64,000 bases of DNA from Anthoceros angustus (Eukaryota; Streptophyta; Anthocerotopsida; Anthocerotales; Anthocerotaceae): assembly GCA_010909165.1 (NCBI GenBank), contig MU008191.1:434001-498000 (forward strand), given 5' to 3'. The notes beneath the pieces are model-generated. The model ran no database searches, had not been told where the DNA came from, and worked only from the letters and a program-made list of their open reading frames with translations. Both the position numbers and the translations under genes were made by a program. Shown here piece after piece: positions 43,554 through 55,494 of the stretch; position 1 is the first letter of the stretch; each line of letters starts with the position of its first letter.

Positions 43554-46104
43554 GCGTATGCCCCTATTGGAGTGAATGTTTTTGAATTTCGTTTGCTGCT
43601 GGAAGATCTCGGCGGTGAGCTTCGAGACCTGTGTAGCAGCACCCAGGCTCATATTTGCATGTGCAACAGGAACCCGTGGTGGGCAGTGCAGATGCAGGGC
43701 AGATAAAAAGTCTTGTGCATTGACGTTAGCAGAAGACTTCCTTAATTTCCTGCGTAAAGCTTGTGCATTGAGCTGGGCAAAGGACCTCTTCACCTGGCTT
43801 GCGTGCTGGAGAGAGTGAGGAACAGCAGACAGGCTTGAACTGTGTGGCGGACGGACATGCAGAAGGCGAACGCTTTTTGTTGGCCGTGTCTTGTAGGCCG
43901 GTAATGAGTGAACTGCTCATTATCAATCCGTCGGCCGCGTGGTTGTGTGTAGAATGTCCCTGCAATAGAGCAAACTATTGGGGAACTCTTCCTCTACCTC
44001 TTTCACAAGGAACACTGGTGAGGAAAAGCAAGAGATAGGAAAAGCGAGAAGTTGATGGAATAGCCATTCATTGTGTGCTCCTCTCTCAAGGGACCTTGAC
44101 CGTCTTGATGTTTGGTCACTAACGTCAACTCAGGCGAACGTCATGCGTCTGCAAGATGCGTCTTATGACTACTGAAGTACGAGGCTTGAAACTTTCTACC
44201 GAAAAGATAGTTTTACACGCAGATATAATTATATCATTGGCGCAATGATGGGAAAAGTTTAACTTGTTTAAGTTACCATTCTTTAGGTTTCACATAAATA
44301 CATATTATGAAATTATTAACTCCAATGTATACGGTTTGTCCGTGGAATTAGACGTAAACTATAAATTCTAATATATGCCGTGTGTCTACAGAATTGGATG
44401 GAAACTGTAAACTCTAAAAGAATTAGATGGAAACTGTAAACTCTAAAAAAATTAGATGTAAACTGTAAACTCTAATATATATCGTTTGTCCCCAGAATTG
44501 CACGCAATCTGGTTAAGTATGATTTCTTCAACCTTAGAGGCTTGAACTAAATCTTCTTGTATATTTTTTTGCCTAAAATTGATTAAAAAATCATTTACAA
44601 ATTAAAACCTACGAGTTAGAGAAATTCAACTTTGACATTGAACAAAACCCTGACTTGAAGAATGGGACTCAACAAAACCTTAACATAGAGAAGCAAGACA
44701 TTAGATACATAGACAAATATAAAGTTAGTTATGCACTAGTATGAAAAGGAATTTCTTTGGTTAGATTGAAGCTTTCTATTTTAGCACAAGTGGTCTTTGC
44801 AGCAATGGTACTAAAAGTCTGCAGGCGCAGTCTGAGGACACTAAAACTTTCAAGTGGGGCCAATTTTAGCAGGGTGCCTCTGCTATATGTAGCACGCCTC
44901 TGCTAGATTCTTGTACTTGCGAATTCAGCGATGAACGAAGATGTGCCTCTCTACTCACTGTGGAGCTTTTGAGCTCCTGTGTCTCGACCTTGCAAGCATC
45001 CTGCTGGGTTGTCCTTGTGCCTGTATGCCGAGTGCTTGGTGACTCACTATCGATCAATGTTGCAGGAAGCTTGCTATGCTTGAGAATTCCATCCATTTGT
45101 GTGCGTGTGTGATAGAGACTGGTAATCACCTTCGTGGCAACTACTCATTTTAGCCATAGGCAATATATTATGCCAATTGACCTTGCCTGACCATTGTCAC
45201 GGGGCTGCGCCACATAGGAAGGACTCACTATAGGAAGTGTATCATTTCTTAGGTCAGACTATGGAGTATTACAAAGTGTCTTGTATTAGTAGCAAGATAG
45301 GAGTAAGGGCCTTGCTGCCTAGGCAAGCCTAATACCTTCATAGAAAAGAGTCGTTTAACAGAACTTGCCCAAAAGGAATAGGACTTAACAACAAAACCCA
45401 ACATGGAAAACGGGACTTTATAAAAAGAATGGGACTTAATCAAACCCTAACATGGAGAATGGGATTTGATAATAAAGAACGAGACTTGATAAAACTCTAG
45501 CATGGAGAGCGGAACGTGGACAACTCAAGAAACTAGGTATGATCTTCCAAGGGTGTCAAAATGAAGAAACTAATCATATGAAGAAACTAGGTCTAATCCT
45601 CCAAAGGTGTCTAAACCAAGAAACTGTTGCCCTCGAGAAGGGGACTTGGAGAAATGAAGAACCTATAACCTGCAGAACGGGACTTGAATGAATGAGAACC
45701 TATAATTCTGGAGACAAATCAAAAGACTATAACCTAGAGAACGAGACTTGGACAAATGAAGAAACTAAAAATCTGGGAAACATGGCTATGTCAAACATAG
45801 AGTCATGTTCCCTAGTTTACACCTCCTGCACAATAAACTCCCCGTTTATACCATAGAGCTATGATTTCAGCTCTGTTTAGAACATACCTTCGTTTTGGTC
45901 TCACTTTTATTTATAATAACTATTATACTATTATATTAAATATTTATATAACTTTAATAAAATTATCATTTATTTACAGTTTAATAATTATGACAGTAAT
46001 TGATGTAATTTTCTACCTCATGAATGCAATAAAATTTGTACTTTGAAGTGTCATGCTTCACACCTCCTCGTCTCTGAAAAGAATGTGGATACTTTATGTA
46101 AGAA
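43554..46104. other. AT-rich gene-poor interval
   Basis: No gene recognised. 44330-44500 holds imperfect tandem repeats (ATGGAAACTGTAAACTCTAA). 45330-45780 holds degenerate repeats around AACATGGAGAA.GGGACTT.. that also occur near 44640-44700. The GC-richer left part is probably the 3' UTR of the VQ gene. Confidence 0.5.
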
Positions 46105-46260
46105 AAGAGATGGAAAAACCCATCTACCCCAATAGAAAAAAAGGGAACAACCCAACTAAGGGCACCGTGCCAAGGGAAACTAACCCCCGCGATCGCTCAC
46201 CTCAAAACTACCCACTGCACGGATAATTTTTGTGGTCGGGATAAGAAAAAGCCTACCTAT
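46105..46260. repeat. Dispersed repeat, copy 2 (related to 13560-13760)
   Basis: Shares ATGGAAAA.CCCATC, AAGGGCACC.TGCCA and CTCAAAACTACC.AC in the same order as the copy in the PADRE cluster. The hairpin arm is degraded here. Confidence 0.5.
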
Positions 46261-46389
46261 CACCGGGGTCGAAGAAGCCGCCTCCCCTGCACTTTTCGCT
46301 GTCGTGTACACCGTGTTCGCCAGCTCCCCTCCTCCTTGTCTATTATACTTTAACACTTTTTTCATGAAAAATTGAGACTCATTAAAGAG

Positions 46390-46509
46390 CCTCCGATCAT
46401 CATTTTTCCAAAATCTTCGATTATCACTAATCTGAAACCTCCGATTATCATTTTCATGAAACCTTCAATTGTTACTTTCCTGAAACCTCCAATTATTACT
46501 TCCTCAAAA
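46390..46509. repeat. 24-bp tandem repeat, 5 copies
   Basis: The unit CCTCCGATTATCATTTTCAT + GAAA recurs five times with substitutions. On the minus strand each unit is 8 codons, giving an IIGGF-type repeat inside a short open frame (46362-46595). No coding role is claimed. Confidence 0.8.
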
Positions 46510-47206
46510 GTCGTTGAGGTTGCCAAGTTGTATGAAGAGAAATGGATATACCTTGATGCAAAGAGATAATGGAAGCCTGGTAAACCTTGGCACATCCTTG
46601 ATAAATTTATCCAAGGTCTTTTTCAGCATCGTATGTTTCTTAAAACTTACTCAAGTTCTTTCCCAACACCATATGACTCTATAGGGATGAAGAGATAGAT
46701 CCCTTGCGTTCTTCTATATTTGGAAGCCTACTTCGCTGTGCTTTCTTTCACTGCACATTGTCGGAAATCCACTATTATCTACCCATTGAGTTCGAAAGTA
46801 GAAGAGGCATTTCATCTTATTGGTAATGGTAATGATGGAGTCATAGTTTCATCATTTCATTTATTAACCTATCAATTTTTAACTTGATTATATTGGTATA
46901 AAATATATATATTTAATCTATTTTCAGAAAAGATAATCTGATTTAAGTTCTAGTTTCTTTTACATCAAAACTGTAGGTTTTACATAAGGTAGATATATCG
47001 GCTAAGGTAGGCTTCCGAGGATTTTGAAAAACACAATTTAGTGCCTACCAAAAAAAGGTCGTGTACATCGAAGTCTTATGCAAGGAAAATGAATGCACCC
47101 TACAGCAATGAGACTGACATAGTTGCCCTTGCATTGAATTTAACCCAAAAAGAGTGTAGCTTTACTACATTACGTATTTAGTCAGCCACTCAAATTTCCA
47201 CCCTAT
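46510..47206. other. Intergenic DNA downstream of the aspartic protease
   Basis: AT-rich. No gene recognised. Contains the protease 3' UTR on the right. Confidence 0.4.
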
Positions 47207-48703
47207 TCAAGACCAAGAACAAGAGGATCGAGTAAAACCTAATTGATTTTTTTGTAGGTCATATTCAAAGAAAAAATTTTGTTGTTGCATATTCCCAATA
47301 ATATTAAATGTATTCAAGCTGCTATCAAAAATTGCTAGGCAATATAGAGATTCGTCTTTAAATAAAAGATTTTGCTTGAGAAGATGCATATCAACCTCAC
47401 CACTACCATTTGCATTTTGAAAATGGAAAGTTACTCTTGGAAATTGCGTTGAATGGAAAGTGTCTTCTGATATGTTGTAACATAATCTATAATTGTTAGA
47501 AGGTACCCTTGGCAAATTTGTTTGCCTATGAAAAGCTCGAGCCAATAGGATATTTACAGGAGCGGCCAACTCTGTGAATGTCGTACCAGAATCAATAATG
47601 GTGCCAGTATAGGGTATATCCGTAGCTTCAAATAGTGAGGAGTCTATATTCAATCGTGTTCCTCCTACGGAAATTCCTGTCATGTTGAGATAATAATAAG
47701 AAGGTTCCCATGAGGCTCTCAGAATTGGAGTGTAATGAATGTGATGTTGACTTGTATTATGACTTTTTGAAATATCTCCAAATGATAAATAACTAATAGC
47801 ATGTTTTTGAGTCATTCTGTTTGGAAAGCAATACCTGGTGACACACATGTACACAAAAACTTAAAGTCAAATTTTAATTCTTCAGTTTAAAAGTATTTTT
47901 AAGATTAGATTAATATCACAATAATTTTTAACTAACATCAACAAATACCTGAATTTCACAAAATGTTTTTTATTTGTTCGAGTCGCAAGCTGCTTTCCAA
48001 GAGAATCGGTATATCTACCTAACCCCAAAATACCCGTATCTGAGCTAGTATCATGAACCGTTGTAGCACATCCAAATTGAATGCCTGATATCTTTCTATT
48101 TTTATTTGATAAGTTTTCCAGAGTCACGGCCTCTGTAGCAAGATCTCCACTGGCAGATGTTCCATCTCCATATTCATCATTAAAGGTCCTCACCGTTCCA
48201 TTTTTGGAACGAAGTTGTTTATATGTGCTCGACTGCGAAGGATTAAAAGAACCTAAATGTATATTACAATTTTGATCTTCACATGGTTCACATCTAATCC
48301 ACAATCGGCTACTGCCAGTATCTAAGATAAGCAAAGTATCTTGTGGTGGTGTTCCAACTTGAAGTCGAACAAAATACTCGTCATTCCAATACCTTCCCGG
48401 TGATACCACCGGACTTCTTAAGTTAACTTTCTTTGATGGTTTTAAGCTTTTACCCCTTGATGCGATATACCGTTTGGCATCTTTCGACGTATCATTCAAT
48501 AAATCTGCATGAAAAAAAGGAAAAGTATATTGAGGAATCTCTCCCAAAATACCTTGCAATGATGGCAAGACCTCTTTATCGAGGATCTTCGTGGTATGAT
48601 CACACCTCACAAAACCAATGAAAGGTATGAGAATAATATAAAAATGACATAATAATAATATTAACATTCGAACATTCCATGCAAACTTTATGAACTCCAT
48701 CAT
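47207..48703 (-). CDS. Nepenthesin-type (A1B) aspartic protease
   Basis: Two exons, 48703-47949 and 47834-47207, join across a 114-bp GT-AG intron to give 460 residues. An N-terminal hydrophobic segment (residues about 13-34) is the signal peptide. A propeptide follows to about residue 105. The two catalytic motifs are DTGS at 128-131 and DSGT at 333-336. The flap region is EYGDGTSASGD. The conserved C-terminal NIIGNMQQQNFFFEYDLQ closes the second lobe. A1B proteases are secreted or vacuolar acid endopeptidases. The plant-specific insert after DTGS is cysteine-poor here (CEPCEDQNC only), whereas typical nepenthesins have about six cysteines there, so this is an atypical member. Several N-glycosylation sequons are present. 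Confidence 0.92.
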
Positions 48704-49748
48704 ATGAAAGCTTTAGTGGATGGTCGACAACCGTTCTCCCGCTCTTTATCTAATTTATTCAAAAGTTGAGATGACAAAAGATCTCATGCTTCACTAATTC
48801 GAAACAAAAAAGGTTGCCTCCAAGTCCTAGATAACACAATTTCTCTGATCAAAATTTACACCTTGCCCACAATAAACTGCATTTTACACCAAATTCTCTG
48901 ATAAAATTTCCAAAATTCATACCTTACGTACAATATGTTCCAGTTCACACCTCGTACATACTAAACTCCCCTTTAAGCCTCATAGTTGCCGTGGAATAAG
49001 TTGTGAGTCAATTTCACATCCTGTCAAGCCTAAGGTCTTATAAGAGCATATACATTAGCTCTCTTACTTTCCTTTTTAGTAGGAATGAGCTTTTCTTGGT
49101 GAAGTTGGTTATGACCAGTTATCATATGATCCAAATAGTTAAGGTCGTCCTGGCTGGTTATTATATGATCTAAAAAGTAGTCTAGAATTCTTTTTTTTCC
49201 TTAACAGAGGTATATATACAGTTTGGGACACTGGCTTTTTTGGTCATGTGTGGTTTGTCCTTTCCTTGTTCAAGGCTCATACTGGCAGAAAGAAGCAGCC
49301 CCATTGGAAGAGTGAATGTTGATGAATCGGCCTTGTGGTGTTCCTCGTCCATTTTGAAATTCCTATCAGGCAATGTCACTCGTATTGATCCACGATGGTC
49401 TTAGCGATGCGATGAAAACGTTTTTTTCGGAAAGATCATGAAGGCGGTCTCGGAGGACGGAATCTAGGCAGTTTCAGGATGGGCGGAGCACATGATGCGA
49501 AAGTGCCTACGTTCCCCCTTCCAACATAGTCTACGTGCATTAGAAGTGAAATGATCTACTTGAGTGGAACCACATTTGTGGTCTGACCTGCATTCACAAG
49601 GTGGGTGCCTGTTGCATCCGTTGATCCATCGTGCCATGGCTGTCTGGAGTGTGTTAATCTGGCTTCTAGGAAGAGCGCCTGCTCACGTGACTTCAAAGAA
49701 CCAACCAAGGTGCACCACCTCGGGACTAAAGCCAGCCCGTCCAAGAGG
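48704..49748. other. Intergenic DNA upstream of the PPR gene
   Basis: Left part is the protease promoter region, AT-rich. A short DnaJ-like fragment lies at about 49316-49355. From about 49605 the PPR frame is already open, but its first ATG is at 49749. Confidence 0.5.
49316..49355 (-). pseudogene. Short fragment resembling DnaJ exon 3
   Basis: TGTTGATGAATCGGCCTTGT plus GGTGTT.CC matches the DnaJ pseudogene at 10365-10395 more closely than the intact exon at 56108-56140. It is probably derived from the pseudogene lineage. Only about 40 bp is recognisable. Confidence 0.5.
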
Positions 49749-52700
49749 ATGTCCGGCTGGAGACGGATCTTCCACCGACGGTGGTCGTCACGGCCCTACG
49801 AGGGCCTCTGGCCGAACGATTTGTATAATCCAACTCGAGCGGATGTGCGGCTTGTTGGTATTGATGGGGAGTTGGGTCGTCGGGCCTCCGAATTGGAATG
49901 GAGGTCGCTGGATGATCAGTCAGCATTCGTGACGGCTGAAATCGTGAGCAAGCTATGTCACGAGGGCCATCTCCGTGAGGCTGTTGAGGCTTTGGGTGTT
50001 TTGGTGCAGACAGATTGTTGCATTTCCAACTCTCTGTTTTATACTGTCCTGAAGAAATGTGTATCCGAAAAGGATTTGGTTCTGGGTCGCCGCGTCCATG
50101 TTTTGACGGTGAAGCAGGGGTTCCAGTCGGACACTTTTCTGGGCACCCATATCCTGCGGATGTATGCTTCGCATGGCAGGTTGCAAGACGCGATGGATGT
50201 GTTTCAAATGGTTGGAAAACCAGATGGCTTCATGTGGTGTGCCATAATTTCTGCGCATGTTAAACATGGACAGGACAAAGCCGCTGTAGACCTTTATCAT
50301 CGGATGCGCAGGTCAAATGTGAAGGCAGATGGCCATGTGTTTGCGGCAGCCCTTCGGGCTTGTGCAAGGGGATCAGATTTGAAAACTGGGCATCAGGTGC
50401 ATGCTGATGTGCTGGCCAACGGTGTCGAGTCCGATTCGTTTGTCTGTAGCTGCTTGGTGGACATGTATGCAAAGTGTGGCAGCTTACACCATGCCCAGAT
50501 TCTGTTTGATGGACTTGTGCATAAGAATGTGGTAACGTGGAATACCATGATAGCAGGATATTCTCAACAGGGCAAGGGACAGGAAGCCCTTCGTCTCTAC
50601 GGGGCTATGCAAGACGAGGGCATTATTGCACCAGATTCTGTGACATTTGTCTGCCTTCTGCAGGCATGTGCAAGTGTAGGCACCCCAGCTTTGAATAGGG
50701 GGAAGGAGCTTCATGCTCAAGTAAGAGAACAAGGACATGAAGCTGATCTGTTTGTAGCAAACAGTTTGGTGAACATGTATGCAAAGTGTGGCAGCTTGCA
50801 AGAGGCTCGAAGCGTTTTTGACGTACTTGGTCAAAAGGATGTGGTGACATGGAATGCCATGCTAGCAGCTTATTCCCAGCAGGGCATGGGCCTCAAAGCC
50901 CTTGATCTCTACACTGTGATGCAAGAGACCGGCATCACCCTACCCAATTCTGTTACCTTTGTATGTCTCCTCCAGGCATGTGCAAGTGTGGGCTCATCAG
51001 CTTTGAAGATGGGAAAGGAGCTTCACATAGAAATTAGAAAACGAGGACATGAGAATGATGGCTTTGTCGCCAACAGTTTGGTAGACATGTATGCAAAATG
51101 TGGCAGCTTGTCAGCTGCTCAGAGAGTGTTTGACACACTTGGTCACAAAGATGTGGTGACGTGGAATACCTTGATAACAGGATATTCCCACCAGGGCCAG
51201 GGCCAGGAAGCCCTTAATCTCTACAGTGCTATGCAAGAAGAAGGTACTGTTGTACCCAATTCTGTGACGTTTGTGTGTCTCCTGCAGGCATGTGCAAGTG
51301 TGGGCCGCCCAGCTTTGGAGAAGGGAAAGCAGCTCCATGTGCAAATTAGAAAACAAGGATATCAAGCCGATGTGTTTGTAACCAACAGTTTAGTGAACAT
51401 GTATGCCAAGTGTGGCAGCCTGGAAGATGCGCAGAGAGTATTTGATGGACTTGGTCAAAAGGATGTGGTGACCTGGACTGCCCTGATTGCCGGGTACTCC
51501 CAGCAGGGCATGGGCCAGGAAGCCCTTTGTCTTTACAGTGCTATGCAAGAAGAAGGAATTGCTGTGCCCAATTGTGTGACGTTTGTGTGCCTCCTGCAGG
51601 CATGTGCAAGTGTGGGCAGTGCAGCTTTGGACAGAGGGAAGAAACTGCATGCTCAAATTAGAGAACGAGGCTATCAAACTGATTCTTTTGTTGGCAGCAG
51701 TTTAGTCAACATGTATGCAAAGTGTGGCAGCTTGGAAGATGCTGAGAGTGCATTTGGACGACTTGGTGAACAAGACGTGGTTGCATGGACTGCTCTGATT
51801 GCAGGGTATTCCCAGCAGGGCAGGGGCCAGGAAGCCCTTCATCTCTACAACATTATGCAAGAAAAATGTATTGGTGTACCCAATTCCGTGACGTTTGTGT
51901 GTCTCCTGCAGGCCTGTGCAAGTGTGGGCACCCCTGCTTTGGCAAAGGGGAAGCAGCTTCATGTGCAAATCAGGGAACGAGGACATCAAGCTGATGTGTC
52001 GGTGGCCAACAGTTTGGTGAACATGTATGCAAAGTGTGGCAGCCTGGAAGATGCTCAAATTATTTGATGACCTTGGTGAAAGGGATGTGGTGACATGGAC
52101 TGTGCTAATTGCAGCATATTCTCAGCAGGGCATGGGCCAAGAAGCCCTTTTCCTTTACAGTGCTATGCAAGCAGAAGGCATCGCTGTACCGAATTCTGTG
52201 ACATTTGTGTGCCTACTGCAGGCATGTGCAAGTGGGCACCCCAGCGTTGGAAACAGGGAAGGATATTCATGAACAAATTAGAGAACGAGGACATCAAGCT
52301 GATGTGTTTGTTTCCAACAGTTTGGTGAACATGTATGCAAAGTGTGGCAGTGGAAGATGCCCAGTCTGTGTTTGACGGACTTGGTCAAAAGGATGTGGTG
52401 ACATGGACTGCTCTGATTGCAGGGTATTCCCAGCAGGGCATGGGCCAGGAAGCCCTTTGTCTTTACAGTGCTATGCAAGAAGAAGGAATTGCTGTGCCCA
52501 ATTGTGTGACGTTTGTGTGCCTCCTGCAGGCATGTGCAAGTGTGGGCAGTGCAGCTTTGGACAGAGGGAAGAAACTGCATGCTCAAATTAGAGAACGAGG
52601 CTATCAAACTGATTCTTTTGTTGGCAGCAGTTTAGTCAACATGTATGCAAAGTGTGGCAGCTTGGAAGATGCTGAGAGTGCATTTGGACGACTTGGTGAA

Positions 52701-54263
52701 CAAGACGTGGTTGCATGGACTGCTCTGATTGCAGGGTATTCCCAGCAGGGCAGGGGCCAGGAAGCCCTTCATCTCTACAACATTATGCAAGAAAAATGTA
52801 TTGGTGTACCCAATTCCGTGACGTTTGTGTGTCTCCTGCAGGCCTGTGCAAGTGTGGGCACCCCTGCTTTGGCAAAGGGGAAGCAGCTTCATGTGCAAAT
52901 CAGGGAACGAGGACATCAAGCTGATGTGTCGGTGGCCAACAGTTTGGTAAACATGTATGCTAAGTGTGGCAGCCTGGAAGATGCTCGGAAATTATTTGAT
53001 GACCTTGGTGAAAGGGATGTGGTGACATGGACTGTGCTAATTGCAGCATATTCTCAGCAGGGCATGGGCCAAGAAGCCCTTTTCCTTTACAGTGCTATGC
53101 AAGCAGAAGGCATCGCTGTACCGAATTCTGTGACATTTGTGTGCCTACTGCAGGCGTGTGCAAGTATCGGCACCCCAGCGTTGGAAACAGGGAAGGATAT
53201 TCATGAACAAATTAGAGAACGAGGACATCAAGCTGATGTGTTTGTTTCCAACAGTTTGGTGAACATGTATGCAAAGTGTGGCAGTGTGGAAGATGCCCAG
53301 TCTGTGTTTGACGGACTTGGTCAAAAGGATGTGGTAGCATGGACAGCTCTAATTGCAGGGTATTCCGAGCAGGGGATGGGCCAGGAAGCCCTTCGTCGTT
53401 ACAATGCTATGCAAGAAGAAGGCGTCACTGTGCCGGATGCTGTTACATTTGTTTGCCTCTTGCAGGCATGTGCAAATGTATCTGCTTTGCATCTGGGAAG
53501 ACAGCTACATGCACAGATCGAGGAAGGGGGGCTCCAAGCTGATCTCTCTGTAGCCAGCAGTTTGATAAACATGTACGGAAAGTGTGGGAGTATGGTTGAT
53601 GCACAGCAGGTGTTTGATGCTTTGCCTGAAAAAAACGACGTTACCTGGAGTGCACTGATCGCAGGCTATACCTGCCAAGGACACAGTGAAGTGGTTTTTG
53701 ACTTGGTTCACATGATGAGAGAGGATGGCATACAGCCAGTTGGCATCACATTCCTGAGCCTCCTAACAGCATGCAGCCATGCTGGTCTAGTGAATAAGGG
53801 CAAAGAATACTTTGAGGCAATGAGCGGACAATACGGGATCACTCCCACCCTGGAACACTACACATGCATGGTGGATCTTCTGGGCCGTGCAGGCCGTCTG
53901 AACGAGGCATTAGCTTTGATCAGGAGAATGCCTGCATCACCTAATGCTGCAGTTTGGCACACTCTGTTGGGTGCTTGTCAAAAGTGGAGCGATGTGCAGG
54001 TGGGACGCCATGCTTTCCGCCAAGCAATGAATCTAGACAAGAAAGATGCTGCAGCATATGTGTTAATGTCGAACATATACACCGGTGCCCGAATGTGGGA
54101 TCAGGCACAGAAGATGCAGGAGATGAGAAAAAGAGTCGGAGCCCGGAAGCTGCCGGGTCGAAGCTGCTGGACAGACATGGAAGGTCAGGTCCACAGCTTT
54201 TTGGTTGGGAGTTACAAGCATCCCAGGGTGAACCAAAGAAGAAAGGATGTGTGCCACATCTAG
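49749..54263 (+). CDS. Very long PLS-class pentatricopeptide repeat protein, frame disrupted in one unit
   Basis: From ATG 49749 (MSGWRRIFHRRW) the frame runs to a TGA at 52065-52067 and resumes in the same frame from about 52350 to 54263, about 1500 codons overall. After a short N-terminal region come many P-L-S triplets of about 104 residues (about 312 bp), each with NSVTFVCLLQACASVG, HVQIRERGHQADVFVANSL, NMYAKCGSLEDA and KDVVTWTALIAGYSQQG. E and E+ regions follow (LEHYTCMVDLLGRAGRLNEA, GRSCWTDMEGQVHSFLVG). There is no DYW deaminase domain. PLS proteins bind organellar RNA, usually for C-to-U editing; without DYW it would need a partner in trans. A three-unit block is duplicated (51435-52366 and 52367-53300). 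The last unit of the first copy has three 2-bp deletions (near 52057, 52234, 52352), which together restore frame. A pseudogene or consensus errors are both possible. Confidence 0.88.
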
Positions 54264-54329
54264 GGAGACGTCCTGATGATGGAAAGGAAGTTTCCTTGTG
54301 TGGGCACAGCTAGAATCTGGCCCATTAAA

Positions 54330-54770
54330 CACAGGTTCCGAGGAGACTCTCATGAATTTGAAGCCTCTGCAGGGCTATTGCAAGATGAAGGCATTCGCAC
54401 TGATTGTGGTGCATTTGAGCAGAAAGCCCTTCGTCTCTGCACTGTTATGCACTGTTGCGTCCAAGCCTGGGACACCTGCGGTTCTCCTCTGCAGGCATGT
54501 GCAAGTGTGGGCGGCCTGGAGAAGGGGAAGTGAGAACAGGGACATCAATTCTATTGTCTTTCTAGCCGGCAGTGTGATGAACAAGTATGCAAAGTGTGGG
54601 CACTTGAAAGTTGCTGGGAGACTCTTTCATGGACTTGATCATGACTTCGTGGACTTGATCGGGGCTGGTAGCGTGGACTGCTTCAATTGCAGAGTATTCG
54701 ACAGCAGGGCATGTGGTGAAATACAGAGTGATACGCAAGAGGTAGGCATCGCCATACCGGAGACAGTGAC
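54330..54770 (+). pseudogene. Decayed PPR unit downstream of the PPR gene
   Basis: Beyond the stop, PPR-unit sequence continues in shifting frames: LLQDEGI, KALRLC, LQACASVGGLEKGK, then SVMNKYAKCGHLKVAGRLF and a LFHGLDHDFVDLI relic. DNA words such as GCAGGCATGTGCAAGTGTGG are shared with the intact units. Several stops and frameshifts are present. It is a remnant of a further repeat or of a neighbouring PPR gene. Confidence 0.8.
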
Positions 54771-55494
54771 GCACGATTGACTTCTGGGCATTTGCCTCTA
54801 TGGCTGCTTTGCACCTGGCGAGCAGGGAGTGGCGGCAAGACGGGGCGAACGTAAAATTGACAGTACAGTGGTATGCCTTGCACACCGCCTTTGACTGAGC
54901 GGAACACTTCGACATCAGAGGAGAGAAACACTCTGTGGCTTGGCAGCCGCGTGATATTGAGGGCCAAGACATTGGACAGCTCCAGCCTGTAAAACCTATC
55001 GGGCTTCTGCATAACTTTCTTGGTCCCAAAGCAGCGCGTCCTTGAAGCCTTTCTTGCAGCCACCATAATGGTCCTTCAGCTCAGCATGCCCAGGACAACC
55101 AGAAATTGCACCACCATCCCAAACCTACAACACATTATGAAGCAGCTCGCCCGCCCTCGAAAGAGAGTTAGAAACCAGTACAGCATTCTGATGTTGGTCC
55201 TCACCGTGACCAGCGTCTAGCCGCCGGAATTCAGCACTCGGATTTCAGCTACGCTCAAGTAGTAGCTGTTTCGACCTTCCGGGGTCTGGTGATCAGTTTT
55301 CGGTTTCCTTTGAGTCCCGGCGGTCAGCATCTGGCGACCTTCCGGGGTCTAGTGCCCAGTTTTCGGTTTCATCTGTTTCTTGAAAGTGAACCTTGTGCCT
55401 CCCGCGACAACTTTACGAAGCCAAAGATTCAATTATGATACAACCATGTTACAACTGTGCACTCTATGTACATGTTGCGACTTGTGAGCTCCTT
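54771..55494. other. Intergenic DNA between PPR and DnaJ genes, with a 2x repeat
   Basis: About 55270-55375 holds two copies of a roughly 65-bp sequence sharing GCGACCTTCCGGGGTCT and CAGTTTTCGGTTTC. No gene recognised. Confidence 0.55.
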
